Shown here: positions 40,300 to 48,220 of the stretch, piece by piece | How positions within the stretch are numbered: position 1 is the stretch's first letter | Layout of the letters: each line of letters starts with the position of its first letter | Assembly (NCBI RefSeq): GCF_014779555.2 | Contig: NZ_CP094357.1 | Span: 3,100,001-3,164,000, forward strand | Source of the DNA: Lysobacter capsici | Lineage (GTDB): Bacteria > Pseudomonadota > Gammaproteobacteria > Xanthomonadales > Xanthomonadaceae | Direction of reading: 5' to 3' | DNA: 64,000 bases | Made by a program: the position numbers and the translations under genes | The notes under the pieces: generated by a model | Database searches by the model: none | What the model was told of the DNA's origin: nothing | The model's input: only the letters and a program-made list of their open reading frames with translations

Positions 40300-41447
40300 A
40301 AGGCCTCCGGCGCTTCGCTGAACACCGCCTCGTCGACCGGGTCGAGCGAGCTCCTGAGCCAATCCACGAAGTCGATCCCGCCGGCCGACAGCAACGGCGA
40401 CCATTGGGTCTGCAGCATGTGGCCCAGATAGCGGGCGCGGTCGATGGAGCGGCCGTACTGCGCGGCGGTGTCGTTGTTGACCACCGACATGGCATGCGGC
40501 CGGATCACGTACGCCGACGGGTCGCCGAACAGTTCGAAGCTGCGCTTGTCCGCGCACAGCGCCGCGGCCTTGAACAAGGAAAGATGCACGTACACGTGAT
40601 AGGCGAAGATCGCCCGCACGATCGACCAGCGCACGTTGCGCCACGGCACCTGGATGGTTTCGTCCGGCGCCTTCGCCAGCGAAACCGAACGCGCCGCGTC
40701 GAACAGCTTCATGTGCAGGCCCTCGTGCAGCAGGCAGCCGGCGATGTCCCACGGGTTGCCGAGTTGCTCGAGCGAAATGAACACGGTCGACGGGGTCAGG
40801 TCGCCGCCTGCGGCGGACAGCACGATGCCGCCCTCGAGCTGCGCATCCAGCAGCGCGATCGCGCCGACGTGGCGCAACGCCGCGGTGCCCGAGTTCGGCA
40901 ACAGCATCGACAACAGCGCGATCGCATCCTGCACCTTGGTTTGCGCGGCGGCATCGGGATTGAGCAAGGTGCCGCGGTTGGCCGGGCTGGCCGAGAAAAT
41001 GCCGTCGAACGCGGTCTGCAATTGCGCCGCATACGGATCGGAGCTGCCGGCGATCGCCCACATCCAGTGGCGCTCGTCCGAACTCAGGTCCCAGCGCGCC
41101 AGCATATGCGACTGGCACAGGCCCGACGGCAATGCGGCGATCGCCTTCGGCAACAGGTCTTCGAGCCGGTGCGGCGATGCCAGCTGCCCGGTTTCCAGTT
41201 CTGTGAATGCATCTTCTGTCGCCAGACGAACCAGCGGATCGAAGAAGATGCGCCGCACGTCGGCATCGGGCATCGTGTCCAGACGCTCCAGCGCCGCGGC
41301 GACCCCGGGCAAACGATCGGCGAACAATTCCGCTCCGAACCGATAGCGCGCATACACCTTGGCCAGAATCCGGTTCGAATCGCCGAAGTTCGGATGCTCG
41401 GACAGGATGCGGTCGGCGGTGGCGACGACCTTCGCGGTCGTGCTCAT
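40284..41447 (-). CDS. HExxH-motif putative peptide-modifying enzyme (387 aa)
   Basis: A 387-residue protein with HEGLH (His241, Glu242, His245) and, further on, FAYHVYVHL and RPHAMSVVN. All three segments are conserved in the paralogue upstream (HEAVH, FAFHAYVHL, RPHAMSVVN), so a metal site is likely. HExxH domains of this kind are found in RiPP clusters, and at least some studied members, fused to radical SAM enzymes, are 2-oxoglutarate-dependent beta-hydroxylases rather than peptidases. The ATG overlaps the preceding stop by four bases. Hydroxylation of the peptide is inference; the family resemblance is seen. Confidence 0.78.
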   Translation of the reverse strand: MSTTAKVVATADRILSEHPNFGDSNRILAKVYARYRFGAELFADRLPGVAAALERLDTMPDADVRRIFFDPLVRLATEDAFTELETGQLASPHRLEDLLPKAIAALPSGLCQSHMLARWDLSSDERHWMWAIAGSSDPYAAQLQTAFDGIFSASPANRGTLLNPDAAAQTKVQDAIALLSMLLPNSGTAALRHVGAIALLDAQLEGGIVLSAAGGDLTPSTVFISLEQLGNPWDIAGCLLHEGLHMKLFDAARSVSLAKAPDETIQVPWRNVRWSIVRAIFAYHVYVHLSLFKAAALCADKRSFELFGDPSAYVIRPHAMSVVNNDTAAQYGRSIDRARYLGHMLQTQWSPLLSAGGIDFVDWLRSSLDPVDEAVFSEAPEALCATN

Positions 41448-42949
41448 GCCGCCCTGCCTTCGCGGGCGGCCGCCGCGTCGTCGATCGGTACGATCATGCC
41501 GCTGGCGACAAGATGCCCGAGCATCGGCTCGACCTTCTGCCAGGCGCGGTCCTCGGCGACGCCGGTGATCTGCGCATAGGCCTGGGCCAGGTCGCGCTCG
41601 TTGCGACCGTCGCACAACTCGAACATCAGCCACGCGGCGGTGTTGAGCTTGCGGATCTGCGGCTGTTCGATCGCGGATGCGAACAGGATGCCGTGCTCTT
41701 TCAGCGGGCGCAGGTGCAGCTTGGGATTCTTCGCGTAACGCGTGGTCGGTGCCGGCGCGGTCGCGGTCTGCGCCTCGTCTGCCGTCGCCTGCGCGTTGTC
41801 GAGACGTTCAATGCGCATGTCGACCATCGGACTGATCGCTTCGCACAGCCAATCGACCATGCGGCGCGCGGCCGGGGTCAGGTACGAAGCCCAGGTCGTT
41901 CTGAACTGCTCGCCCAGATAGATCATGCGCTGATGACCGCGCGAGAACGGCGTGGTCGCGGCGGTATTGACCACCGACATCGCATGCGGACGCGTGTTAG
42001 CCAGATACGACTCCGGCGCGCCGTAGACCGCGTAGTGCTGCGGCCCCAGTTGTTCGACCGCGGTGCGGAACACCTGCAGATGCACATAGGCGTGAAACGC
42101 GAACAGGCAATTCGACACCGAGATTTCCCGGCCCCACGGCAAGGTCACCATGGCTTCGTCGACGACCGCCGCGCTGGTGCGCACCATGTCCGACAACTTC
42201 AGATGCACGGCTTCGTGCATGATGTGAACGGCCGTGTCCCAGGGATTGGCCAGTTCCTCCGGCGCGATGAAGATCATGCACGGCGTGGAATCACCGCCGG
42301 ACGCGGTGAGCATCGGCCCGCGCTCGTTGCGCATGTGCGCGATCGCGACCGAGTGCAGATGCGAAAACACGCTGTGCGCGACCTGCGGCACCAGCGCCTG
42401 CAGCAAGGTGCAGGCGCGATCGAGTTGCGCCACCATCTCCGGCGTTGGCCGGATAATCTGCGCCTCGCAGTGGCCGCCGGGCATGAACCCCAGTCGCAGC
42501 GCTTCGCGCAGCGCATCGGCCACCGGTTCGGATCCATCGGGAAGATCCCAGACCCAGATCCGCCGGCCGTCGATCTGAGGTCCCACCTGAAAATCGCGCT
42601 CCATCGCAGCAGCGGACATGCTTTTGCTCTCGCCGGCGATGGCCAGGCTGCGCTCCAGGCACCAGACCAGCCGTTGCGTGTCCTGAGCAGCCGACGCATC
42701 GGTTTCCAGGCGTTCGATGGCCGCTTCGAGTTCGGCCCGGACCAACAGATCGCCGAGGATCTTGTTGGCGAGCGCCTCGTCCAGCCGCTCCACCGCCGGC
42801 AGCAAGGCCTGCAGCTTCGCGTCGTTCTGCGCGAGCACGGCCAGGGCGAATTTATAGCGCTCGATATTGAGCGCGATGATCTGTCGTGAATTTCCGAATT
42901 CTTCGTGAGCCTGCAGATTGGCGTCGACTTGCTCGATCAGATCTTTCAT
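41444..42949 (-). CDS. HExxH-motif protein fused to C-terminal PqqD-like domain (501 aa)
   Basis: First gene of the operon. Residues about 20-400 are homologous to the next protein: GGDSTPCMIFIAPEELANPWD, then HEAVH (His245, Glu246, His249), FAFHAYVHLQVF and RPHAMSVVN. After an Ala/Thr-rich linker (about residues 385-405), residues about 410-490 form a PqqD-like module (QIRKLNTAAWLMFELCDGR). Thus one polypeptide carries both leader recognition and the putative catalytic domain, while its paralogue relies on a separate PqqD protein. The start is preceded by AGGGTCTTGAG. No signal peptide is present, so it acts in the cytoplasm. Confidence 0.8.
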   Translation of the reverse strand: MKDLIEQVDANLQAHEEFGNSRQIIALNIERYKFALAVLAQNDAKLQALLPAVERLDEALANKILGDLLVRAELEAAIERLETDASAAQDTQRLVWCLERSLAIAGESKSMSAAAMERDFQVGPQIDGRRIWVWDLPDGSEPVADALREALRLGFMPGGHCEAQIIRPTPEMVAQLDRACTLLQALVPQVAHSVFSHLHSVAIAHMRNERGPMLTASGGDSTPCMIFIAPEELANPWDTAVHIMHEAVHLKLSDMVRTSAAVVDEAMVTLPWGREISVSNCLFAFHAYVHLQVFRTAVEQLGPQHYAVYGAPESYLANTRPHAMSVVNTAATTPFSRGHQRMIYLGEQFRTTWASYLTPAARRMVDWLCEAISPMVDMRIERLDNAQATADEAQTATAPAPTTRYAKNPKLHLRPLKEHGILFASAIEQPQIRKLNTAAWLMFELCDGRNERDLAQAYAQITGVAEDRAWQKVEPMLGHLVASGMIVPIDDAAAAREGRAA

Positions 42950-43412
42950 CTCAAGACCCTGTCCTTGCGCATCCAGCGTTCGAGTCGGAATGGCGCGCGC
43001 GACGACGGATGCCGATGGATCGCTGCGCGGCCTTCATCTACTTGCAACGCTTATAACAAGAAGGCGTCACGCGCATAGGCGACGCCGATCGCAAAGCGAA
43101 CAGGTGGTGCATCGCATCGTCGCAATGCGATGACCGATAGGTAGCCATGCGCGCGATTCATCGAAAAAACGCGATGCAACGCGCAAAATCACATAGTGAC
43201 GCACGCGTTAAGCGGGTGTTCGGATGATCGGACTTGAAGGCGCGGGCGAGTGCCGGTGGCAATGCAATCGCCATGCTCGATGAAACGTAGCGGACTTATA
43301 TCGGCGATGTGTGCCGGGAAAATCGTCGCCCGTACATCTCCTCGGACGCGCGTAAGCCCATGTGCGGGACACGACATCGCACATCCACATCGACAAGACC
43401 GAAAGAAGCTCG
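42950..43412 (-). promoter_or_regulatory. upstream region of the RiPP-like operon, with inverted repeat
   Basis: 463 bases, visibly richer in A and T than neighbouring DNA. At 43110-43132 CATCGCAT and ATGCGATG form a perfect 8-base inverted repeat with a 7-base spacer, about 160 bases before the operon start; it could be an operator. TTATAA on the minus strand (43051-43056) is a possible -10 box without a clear -35. A 78-codon frame on the minus strand here lacks a ribosome site and motifs. Confidence 0.35.
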
Positions 43413-44081
43413 CTACTCGAAGCAATACTCGAAATTCTGCCGATCCATCGGCAGCGCATTGAACTTCTTCACGAACGACTCCGGCTTGCGCACGAATCCC
43501 TCGAAACGCGCCTGACCACTGGAAACCGCATAGGCCAGGGCGTCGTAAAAACTATCGTCGCCGCCGAGAAACAACTGTCGCCGCGCGGCTTTTTCCGCCT
43601 TCTCCACGGCGCGTTGCAGTTCGCGCCGCATGCGCGCGGCCGTGCGCAGCAGCCGGCTCAGATCCTGCTGGCGATAGCATTCGCGCAAGACCGATCGGGC
43701 CGTATCGGCATAGCCGTCGTCCTGGGCGAATTTCGGCCAGTTCAGCGCCGCGACCACCGCCCAGAAATCCTTGGGATCGGTCTTTTGCAGACGCGACAGC
43801 AGCGTTTTCGCCCGCGGATGCGAGTGCGCCGAAGCGTCCGTCAGCGGACTGCTTTTCTTGAGCAGGCCGAGCACCTCCTGCTCGGACAGCGAAAACACCA
43901 TGCGCGGGCCCAACTCGCGCACGATCAGGCGATAAACGCCTTTCTTCGATCCGGCCTGGCGCAGGCCGAAGATCCGGCCCTTGATCAGAGACTCGGTCCG
44001 GCCACGCGCGTTCTCCAGGCGGTAAACCGCCTTGGCGTTGTAGACGCGCCATTCGTAAGCGGCATTTTCGACGATCGTCAT
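43413..44081 (-). CDS. protein of unknown function (222 aa)
   Basis: A 222-residue soluble protein that I do not recognise. The N-terminal half is alpha/beta (YEWRVYNAKAVYRLENARG, FGLRQAGSKKGVYRLIVRELG); the middle has DFWAVVAALNWPKFAQDDGYADT; the C-terminal half is helical and basic (AARMRRELQRAVEKAEKAARR). The chosen start (MTIVENAAYEW) begins the well-behaved sequence. It lies 463 bases upstream of the RiPP-like operon on the same strand but appears independent. Confidence 0.75.
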   Translation of the reverse strand: MTIVENAAYEWRVYNAKAVYRLENARGRTESLIKGRIFGLRQAGSKKGVYRLIVRELGPRMVFSLSEQEVLGLLKKSSPLTDASAHSHPRAKTLLSRLQKTDPKDFWAVVAALNWPKFAQDDGYADTARSVLRECYRQQDLSRLLRTAARMRRELQRAVEKAEKAARRQLFLGGDDSFYDALAYAVSSGQARFEGFVRKPESFVKKFNALPMDRQNFEYCFE

Positions 44082-44289
44082 GCGGTCAGCACCCGCGGCG
44101 GCCCGATCCTGGGCACGCGCCGAATGATCCACGTTTCTGCGCTCAGCGCCAATCCCGGCCGCGACGCGGCCGGAGACTCAGCCGCGGCAGCGCTTTGCGA
44201 TAAAGTCGGCGCGAGCCGCGCCCGCGTCTCATCCGAACCTGTCTGCCTCAACGCGCCAGCGCATCGACGCATCGCGGCCCGGCCATCGC

Positions 44290-44533
44290 CTAGTGCTGCT
44301 TACGAGCGGGACGCCGGCCGCCTTGCGTTGCGGTCTTTCGCTCAGGCTCTGCGCGCTGCTCGACGACATCGGGCTGGATCATGCGCAGGTCGATAACGCA
44401 CTCCGGACCGTATACCTGGACGAAAGCAGCCACGTGATCCGCAATCCGGCGTCGGCCGTGCCCCCTGGCGGTGCTGTGCCACCACGGCGATCGCGGCGTC
44501 CATGCCGCCGAACATTTGCGTCGCCTGGGCCAT
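44290..44533 (-). pseudogene. possible frameshifted small gene
   Basis: Reading from an ATG at 44533 gives MAQATQMFGGMDAAIAVVAQHRQG. In another frame the continuation is a protein-like sequence, ADHVAAFVQVYGPECVIDLR, that goes on through MIQPDVVEQRAEPERK to a stop at 44290. The two halves join if one G is removed from a five-G run near 44464. The joined product would have about 80 residues. No ribosome site is clear and I do not recognise the family. It is either a decayed gene, a sequencing error in the G-run, or chance. The rest of the gap 44082-44673 shows nothing. Confidence 0.35.
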
Positions 44534-44673
44534 CGGGATGTGTACTAATCGAAGGCGGCATCGAGGCCTGAGCCAATCTTGTCGACCCCTCGATTCCGCA
44601 CTATTGAAGCCACACCCTGCCCGCCCGCGAACCGCGGCACACGCTTGTGCGCGCGGTTCGGACCAGCCCGACG

Positions 44674-46089
44674 CTATTCGAAACTGCCGATCGAATCGTG
44701 GGCCAGATTGTCGAAGCGGGTGTATTCGCCGAAGAACTTGAGCTTGAGCGAACCGGTCGGGCCGGAACGCTGCTTGCCGATGATGACCTCGGCCAGACCT
44801 TTGTCGGGCGAAGTTTCCTTGTTGTAGTAATCGTCGCGGTAAATGAACACGATCACGTCGGCGTCCTGCTCGATGGCGCCCGACTCGCGCAAGTCGGCCA
44901 TCACCGGGCGTTTGTCGGCGCGCTGTTCCAGCGAGCGGTTGAGCTGCGACAGCGCGATCACCGGCAGGTTGAGTTCCTTGGCCAGATGCTTGAGCGAGCG
45001 CGAGATCTCGGAGATTTCGGTCGCGCGGTTTTCGTTGTTGCCCGGCACCGACATCAGCTGCAGGTAGTCGATCACGATCAGGCCTAGGTCGTGCTCGCGC
45101 TTGAGCCGGCGCGACTTGGCGCGCAGCACTTCCGGCGACAGGCCCGGGGTGTCGTCGATGAAGATCTTGGCTTCGCGCAGCTGACGGATCGCGCCGGTGA
45201 CGCGGCTCCAGTCCTCGTCCTCGAGCTGGCCCGAGCGCAAGCGCTGCGCGTTGACCCGGCCGACCGAGGAAATCAGACGCAGCGCGAGCTGGCTGGCCGA
45301 CATTTCCATCGAGAACACCGCGACCGCTTTCTTGGTGCGGAACGCGGCATGCTCGGCGATGTTCAAGGCGAACGCGGTCTTGCCCATCGCCGGACGCGCG
45401 GCCAGGATCAGCAGGTCGGTGTTCTGCAGACCGGCGGTCATCTCGTCGAATTCGGTGTAGCCGGTCGGGATGCCGGTGACCGAGCCGCCGTTGGCGTAAC
45501 GCGTCTGCAGCACGTCGAAGGCTTCCGACAGCGCCTTGGTGACCGGGGTGAAGTCGGTGCGTCCGCGCGAGCCGGCTTCGGCGATCGCGAACACCTGCTG
45601 CTCGGCCTTGGCCAGGATCTCGCCGCTGTCGCGACCATCGGGTTGGAAACCGTCGTTGACGATCTCGGTGCCGACCTCGATCAGCTTGCGCATCACCGCC
45701 TTGTCGCGAACGATCTCGGCGTAGGCGGTGATGTTGGCCGCCGACGGCGTGGTGCTGGCCAGTTCGATCAGATAAGCGCCGCCGGCGACTTCTTCGACCA
45801 GGCCCTGCGATTCGAACCACTCGCCCAGGGTCACCGCGTCGAACGGCCGGCTCTTTTCCGCCAGTTCGCGGATCGCGCGGTAGATCAGCTGGTGATCGCG
45901 GCGATAGAAGTCTTCCTCGACGATCTGGTCGGCGACGCGGTCATAGGCGTCGGGCGCGAGCATCAGGCCGCCGAGCACGGCCTGCTCGGCCTCGATCGAC
46001 TGCGGCGGCACGCGCAACTGGTCGATGCGCTGCTCGGCACGGGTCTCGAAACGTTTTTCGCCGCGGAATCCGCCGGCACGTGCGCTCAT
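44674..46089 (-). CDS. dnaB: replicative DNA helicase DnaB
   Basis: The hexameric helicase that unwinds DNA at the replication fork. The 471-residue protein has an N-terminal primase/loader-binding domain (QSIEAEQAVLGGLML) and a RecA-like C-terminal domain with Walker A ARPAMGKTAFAL (Lys237), VIDYLQLM (Walker B), SRSLKHLAKEL and the ADVIVFIYRDDYYN segment. No intein is present. The start (MSARAGGFRG) follows GAGGAGCGCCTCCACG. It lies downstream of rplI, the usual gammaproteobacterial order, but a terminator and a separate upstream region (46090-46441) suggest its own promoter. Confidence 0.96.
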   Translation of the reverse strand: MSARAGGFRGEKRFETRAEQRIDQLRVPPQSIEAEQAVLGGLMLAPDAYDRVADQIVEEDFYRRDHQLIYRAIRELAEKSRPFDAVTLGEWFESQGLVEEVAGGAYLIELASTTPSAANITAYAEIVRDKAVMRKLIEVGTEIVNDGFQPDGRDSGEILAKAEQQVFAIAEAGSRGRTDFTPVTKALSEAFDVLQTRYANGGSVTGIPTGYTEFDEMTAGLQNTDLLILAARPAMGKTAFALNIAEHAAFRTKKAVAVFSMEMSASQLALRLISSVGRVNAQRLRSGQLEDEDWSRVTGAIRQLREAKIFIDDTPGLSPEVLRAKSRRLKREHDLGLIVIDYLQLMSVPGNNENRATEISEISRSLKHLAKELNLPVIALSQLNRSLEQRADKRPVMADLRESGAIEQDADVIVFIYRDDYYNKETSPDKGLAEVIIGKQRSGPTGSLKLKFFGEYTRFDNLAHDSIGSFE

Positions 46090-46262
46090 CGTGGAGGCGC
46101 TCCTCGTCGGTTCGGGCGCTCGCGCGCCCAACCGAGCCCGCGAGGGCCCGGAACTTTAAGTGATTGGCGTGCCGGCCGCTTGTCCGTCAAGGCCGTGTGC
46201 GAGCGCCAGACCGGCAAAACGGAGTCGAATGCACATCGTAGACGCGAAAGCCCTCATCCGGT

Positions 46263-46293
46263 TGCAGATAACGTTGTGGATAAAAAGGGATAA
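46263..46293 (-). promoter_or_regulatory. DnaA-box cluster upstream of dnaB
   Basis: On the minus strand three related nonamers lie within 31 bases: TTATCCCTT, TTATCCACA (46275-46283, a perfect match to the DnaA box) and TTATCTGCA. They are 175-205 bases before the dnaB start, in the 406-base gap after rplI. Binding of DnaA here could tie dnaB expression to initiation. Only one box is perfect, so a chance occurrence remains possible. Confidence 0.45.
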
Positions 46294-46441
46294 CTCGCCT
46301 TTCTATCGCACGCGCGGGTCGCAACCGCTGAGACGGTGTCGATCGGCGGCCAGTTTCGGCGAACGACCGCGATCGGGACCTCGTTGCCGGTCCATCGCGC
46401 CCGCTCGCATGCGCTTGGAAATCCGATCCGTGCGCGCCGAC

Positions 46442-46470
46442 AAAAACGAAAGGCGCCTTGCGGCGCCTCT
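46442..46470 (-). terminator. rho-independent terminator after rplI
   Basis: On the minus strand AGGCGCC-GCAA-GGCGCCT forms a 7-pair GC stem followed by TTCGTTTTTG. It lies about 28 bases after the rplI stop and should end the rpsF-rpsR-rplI transcript. Confidence 0.75.
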
Positions 46471-46495
46471 CGTAAGTACCGCGATCAGGCTGCGA

Positions 46496-46948
46496 TCAGG
46501 CGACTTCGCCGGCGACCGTGACCTTGACCGTGACTTCGACGTCGGCGTGCAGGTGGATCAGCACGTCGTATTCGCCGGTGCGGCGGATCGGGCCTTCGCC
46601 CATGATCACTTCCGACTTGTTGACCGGGAAACCGGCCTTGGTCAGCGCCTCGGCGATATCGCGCGGGGTCACCGAACCGTACAGCTTGCCTTCGGTCGCG
46701 GCGTTGGCGTGGACCGTGACGGCCGCGCCTTCCAGCTGCGCCTTGCGGCCTTCGGCACCGTCGAGCTGCGACTTGGCCTTGGCTTCGTACTCGGCGCGAC
46801 GGGTTTCGAAATCGGCCAGGTTCGAGGCGGTGGCCGGCACGGCCTTGCCCTGCGGCACGAGGAAGTTACGGCCGTAACCCGGCTTGACGTTGACCTTGTC
46901 GCCGAGCTTGCCGAGGTTGGTGACGTTCTGCAGGAGGATCAGTTGCAT
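46496..46948 (-). CDS. rplI: 50S ribosomal protein L9
   Basis: 150 residues with the L9 N-terminal signature ([35 protein letters not shown]), the long connecting helix ([10 protein letters not shown]) and the C-terminal domain ([14 protein letters not shown]). Length and order (rpsF-rpsR-rplI) match gammaproteobacteria. It is separated from rpsR by a 202-base gap with two hairpins. Confidence 0.97.
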   Translation of the reverse strand: MQLILLQNVTNLGKLGDKVNVKPGYGRNFLVPQGKAVPATASNLADFETRRAEYEAKAKSQLDGAEGRKAQLEGAAVTVHANAATEGKLYGSVTPRDIAEALTKAGFPVNKSEVIMGEGPIRRTGEYDVLIHLHADVEVTVKVTVAGEVA

Positions 46949-47086
46949 GGTCTTGCTCCGTATTCGTTAGCGGGCCTGTAGGTCCGCAGCGGGATTCGCT
47001 GTCCGAAGAGCTGGAATCGATGAGTTGCGCTGGGAGTGATAGGCGGGTTGCGATGCAGAGCGTCGCGACCTTGGCCCTCACCCCTG

Positions 47087-47150
47087 CCCTCTCCCGCGTG
47101 CGGGAGAGGGGGACAAAGAGTCAGTCCGCTGAGCGGACTGACTGCTTTTT
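47087..47150. repeat. two hairpins between rpsR and rplI
   Basis: A palindrome CCCTCTCCCGC/GCGGGAGAGGG (47087-47110) of the family also seen at 33191 is followed by a perfect 11-pair stem AGTCAGTCCGC-TGA-GCGGACTGACT (47119-47143). A six-T run follows the second stem on the plus strand, so in the direction of the operon the stem is preceded by A residues. It may act as an antisense terminator or a processing/attenuation site between the two ribosomal genes. Confidence 0.6.
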
Positions 47151-47381
47151 TCAGGCGTTGTGGTTGTCGGTGTACGGGATCAGCGCGAGGAAACGCGCGC
47201 GCTTGACCGCCGTGGCCAGCTGGCGCTGGTACTTCGACTTGGTGCCGGTGACGCGGCTCGGCACGATCTTGCCGGTCTCGGTCAGGTACTGGCGCAGGGT
47301 GTTGAGATCCTTGTAGTCGATCTCTTTGACGCCTTCGGCGGTGAACTTGCAGAACTTGCGGCGACGGAAAAATTTGGACAT
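47151..47381 (-). CDS. rpsR: 30S ribosomal protein S18
   Basis: 76 residues with the S18 signature: [44 protein letters not shown] (given here by its first and last words) and [13 protein letters not shown]. It starts 11 bases after the rpsF stop. The primosomal gene priB, often between rpsF and rpsR in enterobacteria, is absent. Confidence 0.97.
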   Translation of the reverse strand: MSKFFRRRKFCKFTAEGVKEIDYKDLNTLRQYLTETGKIVPSRVTGTKSKYQRQLATAVKRARFLALIPYTDNHNA

Positions 47382-47392
47382 GGGATCGATCC

Positions 47393-47821
47393 TCAGGCGG
47401 CTTCGGCGTTGTCTTCGGCGCTGTCGGCGGTGCCGACTGCGTTGTCGCTGTCGTCGTCACGACGACGGCGCTCACCGCGCTCGGGCTTGTCGCCCTTCTC
47501 GTCCTTGAACTTCATGATCAGCGACTGCTCGGTGTCGGCGTCGTCGCGCTTCATGACCAGGTGACGCAGGATCGCATCGTTGAAACGGAAACCGTCGACC
47601 AGCTCGTTGAGCACGGTCTGGGTGACTTCGATGTTCAGCAGGACGTAGTGGGCCTTGACCAGGTTCTCGATCGGGTACGCCAGCTGACGGCGGCCCCAGT
47701 CTTCGAGACGGTGGATCTTGCCTTCACCGGCTTCGATCAGCGACTTGTAGCGCTCGATCATGGCCGGCACCTGCTCGCTCTGGTCCGGATGGACCAGGAA
47801 CACGACTTCGTAATGACGCAT
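47393..47821 (-). CDS. rpsF: 30S ribosomal protein S6
   Basis: 142 residues. The S6 fold is clear ([46 protein letters not shown]). The C-terminal tail is extended and charged ([14 protein letters not shown], then Ala/Glu-rich), common in xanthomonads. The ATG is set by the conserved N-terminus; the frame stays open upstream without a start signal. It is the first gene of the operon, with a candidate promoter at 47952-47981. Confidence 0.97.
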   Translation of the reverse strand: MRHYEVVFLVHPDQSEQVPAMIERYKSLIEAGEGKIHRLEDWGRRQLAYPIENLVKAHYVLLNIEVTQTVLNELVDGFRFNDAILRHLVMKRDDADTEQSLIMKFKDEKGDKPERGERRRRDDDSDNAVGTADSAEDNAEAA

Positions 47822-47951
47822 GGTGTGATTCCTTGTGGATGATGGATCGCCAACGGCGAACCCGTCGGCAACCCGGTTCAGCCCCCCGACGTCCGTAGCG
47901 GATGCGGTGGAGCAAGGTCCCAGAAGGCCAGTCGCCTCTTGGGAGCCGCGT

Positions 47952-47981
47952 ATTATGGCGGTGTTTGGCGGCCGGGAGCAA
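47952..47981 (-). promoter_or_regulatory. candidate sigma-70 promoter for rpsF-rpsR-rplI
   Basis: On the minus strand TTGCTC (-35, 47976-47981) and CATAAT (-10, 47952-47957) are separated by 18 bases and followed by a GC-rich discriminator (ACGCGGC). The site is about 130 bases before rpsF, within a 399-base gap (47822-48220) with no gene. The match to consensus is moderate. Confidence 0.45.
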
Positions 47982-48220
47982 ATCGCGGCCTGGCGTGGGC
48001 ATGGCTGGCCCCGCATGCGGGAGCGTTCGACGGGCTGCCGATGCCGGCCTGGGCGAGGACTTCGGCCAGTCGCGCAATTCTATGCGACTGCCAGTCAGGT
48101 CGCGATCGGGCCGGACCGGCAACTCGAAACCGATGTCTCAACACCGATTGCGACACGGCCTCGCACGAGCAGCGGAACCGGTCCGCCGCTCGCGCCATGC
48201 GATTCGTGGACGCCGTGGGA

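Noticed and set aside
40284-42949. HExxH proteins as ordinary zinc peptidases
   Set aside because: They lack a signal peptide and known peptidase motifs beyond HExxH, and lie in an operon with PqqD-like domains and a short peptide; a peptidase role is not excluded but is less likely.
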